Source: JAPHSX01 sp050298555 (lineage in GTDB: Bacteria; Pseudomonadota; Gammaproteobacteria; Thiohalomonadales; Thiohalomonadaceae). Taken from it: a stretch of 64,000 nucleotides of DNA. The translations under genes were made by a program, and so were the position numbers. The stretch is taken from positions 1 to 64,000 of the forward strand of contig JBNKUL010000050.1 of assembly GCA_050298555.1 (NCBI GenBank). Reading direction: 5' to 3'. The notes below the pieces were generated by a model. That model saw only the letters and a program-made list of their open reading frames with translations. It did not search any database and was not told the origin of the DNA. Positions within the stretch are counted from its first letter, which is position 1. The number at the start of each line of letters is the position of its first letter. Positions 32,272 through 42,734 of this stretch are shown one piece after another.

Positions 32272-33975
32272 TTAACTCGAGAGGTGTTTTGCCCTCACCT
32301 CCATCCCGCCATTGAAGAAGCTGTATCCCCCATGCTCAGTGCTGCGGGCATGCTCCATCGCCAGCCTTGCGTGCTGCAGCAGGTGCTCCACGCGCTGCTC
32401 TTCGTCCTTATAGATACTGATACCGATGGAGGGGGTGACGAACAGCTCGTACCCCTCATCGACCAGCGGCGAGGCGAAGGCCCTCATCAGCGCAGCAGCC
32501 AGCCTCTCCAGGTCCTCGTGGATGTGCTGGTGATCCTTGTGCAGAATCATGAACTGGTCATTATCCACACGGGCCACCGTATCTTGTCTGTCGACACAGG
32601 CCGTGAGTCGCTGTGCGACCTGGTGTAGCAGCCTCTCGAGCAGCCGACTGTCGTGTCGCTTTCCCAGCAATCCCTCCAGGTCCAGCTCAAGGCAAAGCAG
32701 ACCAAAGCTGTGCTGATGGCGAGAAAAACGCAACGCCGCCCTCTCCATGCGCTCCTTTAACAGCAGCAGGTTCGCCAGGCCGGTCACCGCATCGTAGTTG
32801 GCGATTTTGGTCAGCCGCTCCTTGGTCTTCAGGCTATCGGTGATGTCCTTGCCGGTAGAGACGTAGTGGCTAACCTCACCGTCGGCGTCGCGAATCGGGG
32901 TGATGGTCTTCGCCTCGTAATAGAGCTCACCGTCCTTGCGACGGTTGAGAAAGACCTCCGTAAAGGGGAGACCGTTGGAGATATTCGACCACATGGCACG
33001 GTAGAAGGCATCGCTCTGGAAACCCGACTTGAGCACGCCGGCCGTCTTGCCGATCACCTCCACGCTGGGATAACCGGTCAACTCCTCAAAGGCTGGATTC
33101 ACATAGGTGATGATGCCCCTGGCATCAGTGATCATCACCGAATCGGCGGTTTGCGCCAGGGCACGGCTCATCATCTCCCGCTCCTGCTCCAGGCGCATGC
33201 GCTCGGTGATATCGGTCGTCAGGCCAGCCATGCGAAAGACCCTGCCATCATTGTCGTGAACGGGGAAGGAACGGCTCTTAAGCCAGCGCACCGAACCGTC
33301 TGGCAGCACGATACGGTACTCCCCATTGAGCCCCAACCAGCCAAACTCATCCACCTTACGACAGATGTGGTCATAGTCCTCCGGGTGGATCGTCTCCAAC
33401 AGCTTTCGCGGCTGCTCCATGATTGCCAGGGAGGGCTGTTCCCACACCGCCTCGAAGGAGGGGCTGAGGTAGACCATCTGCTGTTGCTCGCAATCGATGA
33501 GCCAGAACACCTCGGGGATCGCCTCGGTCAATTGGCGGAAATTGCGTTCACTCTCCTGCAGTGCCGCCTCGGCCAACCAGCGCTGGCGGTGGATTGCCAC
33601 CTCCTGCAGCTCGCGTTCGATCGCCGGATTGAGGCGCGCCAGCGACTCCTTGGTGATAAAGTCGTGCGCCCCCGCATGCATTGCCATCACCGCCAGTTCC
33701 TCACCGATGGCGGTAGAGATGACGATAACCGGCACGTCGAGCCGCTGCTCGCGCATCCAGTCAAGGAGCTCCATAGCGGTCATGTCGGGAAGGGAGAAGT
33801 CGGTGATAATAAGGCCCCACTCCTCCTCATCGAGGGCGGCCAGTGTCTCCCGGCGCTCCTTCACATGGAGGAAGCTGGCAGCGATCTCTCCACGCCCCAC
33901 CTCCTCCATGACCATCTGCGCGTCACGGAGATTATCTTCAACCAGAAGTATCCGCACCGTTTGAGCCAAGCCCAT
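32272..33975 (-). CDS. REC-PAS-PAS protein with degenerate GGDEF domain
   Basis: A 567-residue soluble signalling protein. Residues 7-125 are a response-regulator receiver (VRILLVEDN start, phospho-acceptor Asp in ITDFSLPDM, Lys in FITKES). Two PAS domains follow at about 145-265 and 270-390, each ending in a PAC-like block (GLTTDITER, VSTGKDITD). The C-terminal GGDEF-type domain (about 395-560) has RVDNDQF in place of R-x-GGDEF, so cyclic-di-GMP synthesis is unlikely and a regulatory or GTP-binding role is more probable. The ATG at 33975 is directly next to its GGGGAG site; a TTG two codons later would be better spaced. No cognate histidine kinase nearby. Confidence 0.85.
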   Translation of the reverse strand: MGLAQTVRILLVEDNLRDAQMVMEEVGRGEIAASFLHVKERRETLAALDEEEWGLIITDFSLPDMTAMELLDWMREQRLDVPVIVISTAIGEELAVMAMHAGAHDFITKESLARLNPAIERELQEVAIHRQRWLAEAALQESERNFRQLTEAIPEVFWLIDCEQQQMVYLSPSFEAVWEQPSLAIMEQPRKLLETIHPEDYDHICRKVDEFGWLGLNGEYRIVLPDGSVRWLKSRSFPVHDNDGRVFRMAGLTTDITERMRLEQEREMMSRALAQTADSVMITDARGIITYVNPAFEELTGYPSVEVIGKTAGVLKSGFQSDAFYRAMWSNISNGLPFTEVFLNRRKDGELYYEAKTITPIRDADGEVSHYVSTGKDITDSLKTKERLTKIANYDAVTGLANLLLLKERMERAALRFSRHQHSFGLLCLELDLEGLLGKRHDSRLLERLLHQVAQRLTACVDRQDTVARVDNDQFMILHKDHQHIHEDLERLAAALMRAFASPLVDEGYELFVTPSIGISIYKDEEQRVEHLLQHARLAMEHARSTEHGGYSFFNGGMEVRAKHLSS

Positions 33976-34128
33976 CTCCCCCCAGAAACAGGAAATCGCC
34001 GAAAAAAGTTCCGGCTACGCTATCACAATCCGCGCGGGGCAAAAAACCCCAGCGTTTTATCAGGCTATGTGCGGACCTGTCACTCATATATAATGAGTAG
34101 CTAATTTTCCCAATCAACGGACAGGCAC

Positions 34129-35793
<1,665 letters not shown>

Positions 35794-35803
35794 TCTTTAA
35801 TTA

Positions 35804-35829
35804 AACGCCCGGCTCCGCCGGGCGTTTTT
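35804..35829 (+). terminator. Terminator of ettA
   Basis: AACGCCCGGC (35804-35813), loop TCC, GCCGGGCGTT (35817-35826), with T run 35825-35829. Ten-base perfect stem right after the ettA stop. Confidence 0.9.
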
Positions 35830-35911
35830 CTTTACCCTGCGCATTGATTCTCCAACACCGATTCTGCGTTACACTTACTCCAATCAATGACAACTGGATG
35901 TGCTAATAAAG

Positions 35912-38353
35912 ATGAACAAACCCACACCGCTGCCACCGGAAAAGCTTTGCCGCCTGTGCGAGGCCTCACAGTTCAGTTTCAACACCACCGACGAGCTTGA
36001 AGACCTCGCCGAGATCATCGGCCAGCAACGCGCCGTGCAGGCGGTGCATTTCGGCATCGGCATCCAGCGCGAGGGCTACAACCTCTACGTGATGGGCCCG
36101 CCGGGGATGGGCAAGCACACCATGGTGCGCCAATACCTGGAGCAGAAGGCGGAGAAACAGGAGAAGCCCTCGGACTGGTGTTACGTCAACAACTTCGAGC
36201 ATGCCCATAAGCCCAAGGCGATAACCCTGCCCCACGGCCGCGGCGCGGAACTGGCGCAGGGGATGGAGCAGCTGGTAGAGGAGCTGACCACAGTACTGCC
36301 CGCCGCCTTCGAGAGCGAGGAGTATCGCGACCATGTGCAGTCGCTGGAGGAGGAGCTGAAGGAGCAGCAGGAGAAGGCCTTCTCCGAACTGGCCCATGCC
36401 GCCAACAAGCAGAACGTTAAGCTGTTCCGCACCCCCAGCGGCTTCGCCTTCGCCCCGCTGCGGGGCGAAGAGGTGATCAGCCCCGAGGAGTTAGACAAGC
36501 TGCCGGAAAAGGAGCAGTCGCATATCGAGAAGATCGTCTCCGAGCTGCAGGAGCAGCTGCAGGCAATCATCCAGCGCATCCCGCAGTGGCGCAAGGAGAC
36601 CCGCGACAAGGTCAAGGCGCTCAACCGCGAGGTGGCGATGTCCGCCGTCGGCGGCCTTATCGACGAGTTGCGCAAGCAGTACGTCGACCTCGACGAGGTG
36701 CTCGACTACCTCGAGGCGGTGGAGCAGGACGTGGTCAGCAATGTGAAGGACTTCCTCAAGGGCGAGGAGCAGACAGAGGCACTGACCGGCCAGCAGAGCG
36801 ACCCACGCGCCCTGCACCGTTATAAGGTGAACAACCTGGTGCTCAACAACCGCGAAGGCGGCGCCCCGGTGGTCTACCTGGACAACCCCACCTACATCAA
36901 CCTGATCGGACGCACCGAGCACATCGCCCAGTTCGGTACCCTGATGACCGACTTCACCCTGCTCAAGCCCGGAGCCCTGCACGAGGCCAACGGCGGTTAC
37001 CTGCTGGTGGACGCCCACAAGCTGCTGACCCAGCCCTACGCCTGGGAGGGGCTAAAACGCGCCCTCTACGCCAATCAGATCAGCATCGAGCCGCTGGAGA
37101 AGATGTGGGGCATGGCCAGCACCGTATCGCTGGAGCCGGAGCCGATCCCGCTGGACCTGAAAGTGGTGATCCTCGGCGACCGCACGCTCTACTATCTGCT
37201 GCACGAGTACGATCCCGACTTCGGCGAGCTGTTCAAGGTACAGGCCGACTTCGAGGAGCATATCGACCGTAGCGATGAGAATAGCCTGCTGATGGCACGC
37301 CTTATCGCCACCCTGGCCCGCAAGGAGGAGCTGCTACCGTTCCATCGCGACGCGGTGGCCCGCATCATCGACTACGCGGCACGCCATGTGGAGGACTCGG
37401 AAAGGCTCACCACCCATATGCGCTCCATCGCAGACCTGCTGCGCGAGGCCGACTACTGGGCGCGCCAGCACGGCAACGCCATGGTAAAGGGCGAGGACAT
37501 CCGCCACGCTATCGACCAGCAGGAGTACCGCGCCTCGCGGGTGCGCGAACGCATCCACGAATCGATCCAACGCGACTATATCTTCATCGACAGTAGCGGC
37601 GATAAGGTGGGGCAGGTCAACGCCCTTTCCGTGCTGGGGATGGGCAACTATATGTTCGGTCAGCCCTCGCGCGTCACCGCCACGGTGCACATTGGCGAGG
37701 GGCAGGTGGTGGACATCGAGCGCGAGGTGGAGATGGGCGGTCCCATCCACTCCAAGGGGGTGCTGATCCTCTCCTCCTTCATCGCCTCGCGCTACGCGCA
37801 GAAACAGCCGCTGTCGCTCTCCGCCAGCCTGGTATTTGAACAGAACTACGGTGGTATTGAGGGAGACAGTGCCTCGCTGGCCGAACTCTGTGCCCTACTC
37901 TCGGCCCTGGCCGAGGCCCCCATCAAACAGAGCTTCGCCATGACCGGCTCGGTCAACCAGCACGGCCAGGTACAGCCCATTGGCGGGGTCAACGAGAAGA
38001 TCGAGGGCTTCTTCGAGGTCTGCCGCACTCGTGGCCTGACTGGCGAGCAGGCGGTGATCATTCCTGCCAGCAATACCAAGAACCTGATGCTCCACCCCGA
38101 TGTGGTGGAGGCCGTGCGCAACGGCAAGTTCCACATCTACGAGGTGCGTAGCGTGGATGAGGCGCTACACCTGCTCACCGGCATCGAACCGGGCGACATG
38201 GATGAGGAGGGTAAATACCCGGAGGGGAGCCTCAACGCCAGGGCCTACGAGCGGCTGCATGAGATGACCCTGATCCGCCAGCACTACGCGGAGCAGGCCA
38301 AGGAGAAGGAGGAGTCGGACAAGGAGGATAAAGAGGAAGGGGAGAAGGAGTAA
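35912..38353 (+). CDS. Lon-like AAA-domain protease (YcbZ/LonC-type)
   Basis: An 813-residue protease distinct from LonA: there is no LAN domain. The N-terminal AAA module has a P-loop variant GPPGMGKHT with a long helical insertion (about residues 110-290), and the C-terminal protease domain has catalytic Ser in GIEGDSASLAEL (about 653) and Lys in GGVNEKIEGFF (about 696). The P-loop His after Lys replaces the usual Thr/Ser only in part (K-H-T), which is normal for this family. The tail is very acidic/basic (Glu/Lys-rich). I chose ATG 35912 over GTG 35900; neither has a strong ribosome site. Ends 5 bases before a convergent small gene. Confidence 0.88.
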   Translation: MNKPTPLPPEKLCRLCEASQFSFNTTDELEDLAEIIGQQRAVQAVHFGIGIQREGYNLYVMGPPGMGKHTMVRQYLEQKAEKQEKPSDWCYVNNFEHAHKPKAITLPHGRGAELAQGMEQLVEELTTVLPAAFESEEYRDHVQSLEEELKEQQEKAFSELAHAANKQNVKLFRTPSGFAFAPLRGEEVISPEELDKLPEKEQSHIEKIVSELQEQLQAIIQRIPQWRKETRDKVKALNREVAMSAVGGLIDELRKQYVDLDEVLDYLEAVEQDVVSNVKDFLKGEEQTEALTGQQSDPRALHRYKVNNLVLNNREGGAPVVYLDNPTYINLIGRTEHIAQFGTLMTDFTLLKPGALHEANGGYLLVDAHKLLTQPYAWEGLKRALYANQISIEPLEKMWGMASTVSLEPEPIPLDLKVVILGDRTLYYLLHEYDPDFGELFKVQADFEEHIDRSDENSLLMARLIATLARKEELLPFHRDAVARIIDYAARHVEDSERLTTHMRSIADLLREADYWARQHGNAMVKGEDIRHAIDQQEYRASRVRERIHESIQRDYIFIDSSGDKVGQVNALSVLGMGNYMFGQPSRVTATVHIGEGQVVDIEREVEMGGPIHSKGVLILSSFIASRYAQKQPLSLSASLVFEQNYGGIEGDSASLAELCALLSALAEAPIKQSFAMTGSVNQHGQVQPIGGVNEKIEGFFEVCRTRGLTGEQAVIIPASNTKNLMLHPDVVEAVRNGKFHIYEVRSVDEALHLLTGIEPGDMDEEGKYPEGSLNARAYERLHEMTLIRQHYAEQAKEKEESDKEDKEEGEKE

Positions 38354-38358
38354 CTCCC

Positions 38359-38658
38359 CTACTCCTTCCAGTCCAGGGTATCGAGCGGGTTCATCCCCTC
38401 ATCGTAGTGGCGCGCCGTCTCGGTATCACCGAAATCGTCCGCCACCAGGTCATCGAAGGGACCGGACCAGTCCTCCGGCTCGGCGCACCTGGTGAGCATC
38501 TGGCTGTACCAGCTGTCGATATCCAGCTCCTCCACCGCGCCGTCGAAGTACTGTATCTCGATAACCCCCCCCTCCTCCTCAAGGGCCACCACCTCAAACA
38601 CGGCCCCCTGCTCGTTGCGGTACCACTGACCCACCGCCGGCTTCAGACGATTCAGCAT
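38359..38658 (-). CDS. Small conserved acidic protein (DUF6763-like)
   Basis: A 99-residue acidic protein. It opens LKPAVGQWYRNEQGAVFEVV, then EIQYFDGAVEELDIDSWY, and ends with EPEDWSGPFDDLVADDFGD and DTLDWKE. The first part looks like a small beta-barrel. I think this is the small gammaproteobacterial family DUF6763, from memory; function unknown. Convergent with the Lon-like gene, divergent from the GGDEF-EAL gene. ATG start with a good codon pattern throughout. Confidence 0.65.
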   Translation of the reverse strand: MLNRLKPAVGQWYRNEQGAVFEVVALEEEGGVIEIQYFDGAVEELDIDSWYSQMLTRCAEPEDWSGPFDDLVADDFGDTETARHYDEGMNPLDTLDWKE

Positions 38659-38838
38659 TTCACTACCTCCGTCTTTGTGACATAGCTATCAACTGAACAT
38701 AGCAACAATCTTCCTGATTGCATCACCCTGTAAGGCAATAATAGGCACACTATTAGTAATGTTTTGACAAGGCTCGTGTTGCAGACATATTCTATGCTGC
38801 CGGGAGTCACCCAAAATATAAGTGGATCATAAAGCCAC

Positions 38839-41370
38839 GTGAACGAAAAAAGCCCTAACAATCAGAAAGATAGCAGCGTATACAGCCTGCGTCAGCGCTA
38901 CCTCTTCGTCTCCTTCATCATTGTGGTGCTGATCTTCGCCTTCGCCTGGCTGGCGCAGAGTTATGTCAGCCGCAGCAGCCAGCAGCACGCGCGGGATATC
39001 GAGTCACGCCTCCAGGCCAGCCACTACCTGCACTCACTGCGTGACGAGATCCAGAGCATCGAGTTCGCACTGGGCACCTTTATGTGGACCCCTCTCGAAG
39101 GCAACCGGGCAGCAGTGCACCAGGAGACCGACCGGGCCCAGCACTACTTCGATCAGCTGCGTAACCAGGAGTGGTTCACCCGCCACGAGGTGGCCAATGA
39201 GCTGGACGACTACGCCATGGACCTGAAACAACTCCATGGCACGCTGGACGGCGTCATGGACAGGCGTCTGGAGAAGAAGCTTGAGCTGCCTATCCTCGAT
39301 GAGATCGCCACCAGCATACGCCACGCAGCCAGCCACTTTCGCGAGGCGGCGAACGAGTTGCTCCACGGCAGCCACGCCATCGAAACCCTGGTCAGCGACG
39401 TCTTGCGGCTTTGGGATGAACTACAGGTGCATCACAACGCTCACCTCAATGGCAACCCGCTGCAGCGCCTGAACGACATCAGAGAGGCGGAGCAACAAAC
39501 GGATATCGTCTACCAGCAGCTGCGCAAAAAGCTCAACACCATCGCCATTCATCCCCTGGTCAAGGCCAGCGCCCAACGCCAACAACTGCTGGGGCAGATG
39601 CGCGACGAGCTAAACCTCTGGCATCTGGGCCATGAGAGCATGAAACTTAGCCTCGACAGCATCCAGTGGCACAGCGACGTCTCTTACCTCATCCGCTCGG
39701 TCGATCCCCAGTTCGAGGAGCTGTGGGAGGGCATCCACCACTTTGAGGATGCCGTGGATGAGCTGTCACGCAACGATGCCCGCGAGCTGAGCGAAGTGGC
39801 CAACACCATCGCCAAGGCGGTGTGGCTCATCTGCTCATTCGGCCTGGCGGTGATCACCGTCGCCTACCTCTACTTTCAGGGCACCGTACTCAAGCCGCTG
39901 GCGATGGTGGCTGCAGCACTCAAACGCGATGCCGATGGCGAGGCGGCCTCCACCATGCCGGTGGTACACAACCTGGAGACCCGCCACCTTATCGACGCCT
40001 ACGATGAGATGCGTCGTCAGGTGATGCAACGCCAGCAGAAGCTGGAGTACGTCGCCCTGCACGACAGCCTCACCAACCTGCCCAACCGTTCCCACCTGAT
40101 GAGCAGCCTGAACACCCTCTGTAACAGCAGCGAGCAGGAGAGCGCTGGCTTCACCCTGCTGTTGCTGGGGCTGGACCACTTCACCCAAATCAACGAAACC
40201 CTGGGGCAGAACACCGGCGATACCATCCTGAAGAAGTACGGTCGCCACCTGCAATACATGCTGCGCAAGACCGACAGCGTCGCCCGCTTCGCCGGCGATG
40301 AGTTCGCCGTGCTGCTGCCCGGCGCCAAGCGCGAAGAGGCCCTCTATATGGCGCAAAAGCTGCGTAGCGATATGGAGCGCCCCTTCGATGTGGACGGCAT
40401 CGACCTCTCGGTCACCTGTAGCATCGGCGTCGCCGTCTATCCCGAGCACGGCAACGACGGTGAAGAGCTGACCCGCCGCGCCAATATCGCCATGGCCATC
40501 GCCAAGCAGCACAAGACCGGCATCGCCCTGTTCGAGGAGCGTTACGACACCTCCAGTGTCGAGCGCATCGGCCTGGCGGGCAAACTTCGCCGCGCGATTC
40601 ACACCGATGCTCTGCACCTCTGCTATCAGCCTCAGTACAGCGCTCGTAGCGGCAAGCTGAGCGGGCTGGAGGTACTGTGCCGCTGGGAGGATGCCGAGCG
40701 TGGGCCGATCAGCCCGGCGGAGTTCATCCCGGTAGCCGAGCAGACCGGGTTGATTCACGACGTCACCGAGTGGGTGATCGGCAACGCCATCCGCCAGGCA
40801 AAAGCGTGGTTGGAGAACGGCCTCGATTTCGGCGTGATGTCGATCAACATCTCCGCCTTCAACCTGCACGCCCCCAACTTCCTCGGCGTACTGCGTGAAC
40901 AGTTACAGAAATGGGACTTTCCCCCTTCGAAGTTGATGCTGGAGGTCACCGAGTCGGCAATGATGGCAGACCCCGAACACGCCATCAGCACCCTGGGCGA
41001 GCTACACGGGCTTGGGCTGAAGCTGTCGATAGACGACTACGGCACCGGCTACTCCTCGCTGGCCTACGTCAAGCGACTGCCAGTGGATGAACTGAAGATC
41101 GATAAATCCTTCGTCATGGACATGACGAAGAACGAGAACGACGCGGTAATCGTGCGCTCCACCATCGACCTGGCCCACAACCTGGGGCTGAAGGTGGTGG
41201 CCGAAGGGGTCGACAATCAGGAGAAGCAGGACCTGCTGGAGATCCTCAACTGCGACTACCTGCAGGGCTTCCACCTGGCCAGGCCGCTGCTTGCCGAGGA
41301 GCTAGAGCCGCAGCTGCCGCGCCAGGGCGGCAAAGAGAGCAAGGTTCGAAATATCCTGGACTACCGCTAA
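38839..41370 (+). CDS. Membrane GGDEF-EAL cyclic-di-GMP enzyme
   Basis: An 843-residue inner-membrane protein. Spans at about 20-43 and 328-350 bracket a 285-residue helical periplasmic sensor; a HAMP-like stretch follows. The GGDEF domain (about 400-560) has an intact active-site loop FAGDEFAV, so diguanylate cyclase activity is possible. The EAL domain (about 575-825) has GLEVLCRW in place of EALLR (the catalytic Glu is kept), ISPAEFIPVAEQTGL and DDYGTGYSSLAYVKRLPVDELKID with its metal ligands, so phosphodiesterase activity is also possible. Which dominates cannot be told. GTG start at 38839, weak ribosome site. Confidence 0.9.
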   Translation: MNEKSPNNQKDSSVYSLRQRYLFVSFIIVVLIFAFAWLAQSYVSRSSQQHARDIESRLQASHYLHSLRDEIQSIEFALGTFMWTPLEGNRAAVHQETDRAQHYFDQLRNQEWFTRHEVANELDDYAMDLKQLHGTLDGVMDRRLEKKLELPILDEIATSIRHAASHFREAANELLHGSHAIETLVSDVLRLWDELQVHHNAHLNGNPLQRLNDIREAEQQTDIVYQQLRKKLNTIAIHPLVKASAQRQQLLGQMRDELNLWHLGHESMKLSLDSIQWHSDVSYLIRSVDPQFEELWEGIHHFEDAVDELSRNDARELSEVANTIAKAVWLICSFGLAVITVAYLYFQGTVLKPLAMVAAALKRDADGEAASTMPVVHNLETRHLIDAYDEMRRQVMQRQQKLEYVALHDSLTNLPNRSHLMSSLNTLCNSSEQESAGFTLLLLGLDHFTQINETLGQNTGDTILKKYGRHLQYMLRKTDSVARFAGDEFAVLLPGAKREEALYMAQKLRSDMERPFDVDGIDLSVTCSIGVAVYPEHGNDGEELTRRANIAMAIAKQHKTGIALFEERYDTSSVERIGLAGKLRRAIHTDALHLCYQPQYSARSGKLSGLEVLCRWEDAERGPISPAEFIPVAEQTGLIHDVTEWVIGNAIRQAKAWLENGLDFGVMSINISAFNLHAPNFLGVLREQLQKWDFPPSKLMLEVTESAMMADPEHAISTLGELHGLGLKLSIDDYGTGYSSLAYVKRLPVDELKIDKSFVMDMTKNENDAVIVRSTIDLAHNLGLKVVAEGVDNQEKQDLLEILNCDYLQGFHLARPLLAEELEPQLPRQGGKESKVRNILDYR

Positions 41371-41376
41371 CGCGTC

Positions 41377-42597
41377 CTAGGCAAAGACAAACGGCGTCGT
41401 CTGCCGCTCGCGGTAGGCGGCGGCATCCACCACCGTCCCCTCCGCCACTCCGCGGCGTGCCTCGCGCAACGCCTCCCCGATACGGCGATCGGTTATACGG
41501 TAGTGCGGCGCCAGCTCAATCTCATCCAGCCCCGGGCACTTTTCACCAAAGACGTGCTGATACAGCTCCGTCATCATGCCGTAGCGGCCAGACATCAGCA
41601 TATTGGTCGCTCCCTTGATATCGGCCATCGCCTGCTCGTTATTGCAGTAGAAGCTGGTCACCAGCATCACCGAGATGGCGTGCAGCACGTCATACTGCAC
41701 ATGGGCGATAAAGACCAGCAGGTGGCGCTGGGTCAGCGGCACGTCGTTCTGCCAGGCGAAGCGCACCATGCCCCCCAGCAGCAGGGTGAAGAACTCGGGC
41801 ACGCCCCACTCCATCCCCAGTCCCACCGAGGCGAGCGCCTCCAGGGTGGAGAAGCGGGGGTCACCCGCCACCAGCCGCTGAATCAACACATTGTCGGCCA
41901 CGCCGGGCAGCATCGCTTCGTCCTGTTCGGCGAAGGGGACCCCCAGCCCTTCGAAGATCTGGCGGTACATCACAATATGGGTGGTCGACTCGAACAGCCC
42001 CCCCAGAGAGGGATAGTCGTCGATACCGTGGCTGCCGACGCCATACTCATCTGCCAGCAACTGCGCCAGCACGATTTGGGTCAACTCCGAGACGCGCTCG
42101 TTGAGCATGCCGTAGGGCATCGCCATGGTGCCGGAGAAACGCCCCAGCGCCAGCGCCACGCACTGACGGGTGTTCTTCACCTGATTGAAATACTGCTTGG
42201 CGAAGGCGGTCAGCTGGGCCTGGTCGAAGTCGCCGCTAAAGATGCGCAGGAAGAAGGGGTGGCGCCATACCGGGTGCTCCATCACATGCTCGTGCAGCGC
42301 CAGGAACATCTGCTGCAGCTCTCCCTGGTTGAACAGGGCTGAGCGACCGAAGGGGTTGTCCCCCTGGGCCTCAGCGAGCCGGCGCAACTCATCGAACAGG
42401 CGATAGAGGGCGTTGTCCGGGTCGTCCAGCTCGGCGATCACCTTTTTGAAGTCATCCACCTGATCCTGTTTAAAGCGGGCGAGGATCGCCTCGGCATCCA
42501 TCTGCAGCAGCTCCGGCAGATGGTGCACCGCGGAGAGCAGTCGCGGCTGCCCCTGACCGTCCAGCTCCAGCAGATCGCTAAACCGACCACTACTCAT
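41377..42597 (-). CDS. Haem-oxygenase-like iron-containing redox enzyme
   Basis: A 406-residue helical protein of the PqqC/TenA/haem-oxygenase-like fold, in the group annotated as iron-containing redox enzymes. The fold core spans about residues 100-345. Likely iron-ligand segments are LHEHVMEHPVWRHPFF and LLADEYGVGSHGIDDYPSL, with Glu and His spaced as in haem-oxygenase-like diiron proteins. The first 95 residues are a separate helical region of unknown role. Substrate not known. Convergent with the GGDEF-EAL gene (6-base gap), upstream of and co-directional with soxB's neighbour terminator, so it is transcribed independently of soxB. Confidence 0.7.
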   Translation of the reverse strand: MSSGRFSDLLELDGQGQPRLLSAVHHLPELLQMDAEAILARFKQDQVDDFKKVIAELDDPDNALYRLFDELRRLAEAQGDNPFGRSALFNQGELQQMFLALHEHVMEHPVWRHPFFLRIFSGDFDQAQLTAFAKQYFNQVKNTRQCVALALGRFSGTMAMPYGMLNERVSELTQIVLAQLLADEYGVGSHGIDDYPSLGGLFESTTHIVMYRQIFEGLGVPFAEQDEAMLPGVADNVLIQRLVAGDPRFSTLEALASVGLGMEWGVPEFFTLLLGGMVRFAWQNDVPLTQRHLLVFIAHVQYDVLHAISVMLVTSFYCNNEQAMADIKGATNMLMSGRYGMMTELYQHVFGEKCPGLDEIELAPHYRITDRRIGEALREARRGVAEGTVVDAAAYRERQTTPFVFA

Positions 42598-42681
42598 TTG
42601 CTCTACCTCTTAAGGAGTAACTATTAGATGCTCCTAATGATATGGGCGGCGGGGTTGAAACTCCAGTGCGCGAGCACGCAT

Positions 42682-42707
42682 AAAAAAGGGCCACCGAGTG
42701 GTGGCCC
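42682..42707 (-). terminator. Terminator of soxB
   Basis: GGGCCACC (42688-42695), loop GAGT, GGTGGCCC (42700-42707); the A run 42682-42687 becomes a U run when read on the minus strand. It lies 28 bases after the soxB stop. Confidence 0.88.
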
Positions 42708-42734
42708 CTGACAGGTTTGGAGAAGTGGCGATTA

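Noticed and set aside
34033..34060. Hairpin GGGGC-AAAAA-CCCC with following T-rich bases upstream of ettA
   Set aside because: Only a four- to five-base stem with an A loop and no uninterrupted T run; it lies before the likely ettA -10 and no transcript would need terminating there on the plus strand.
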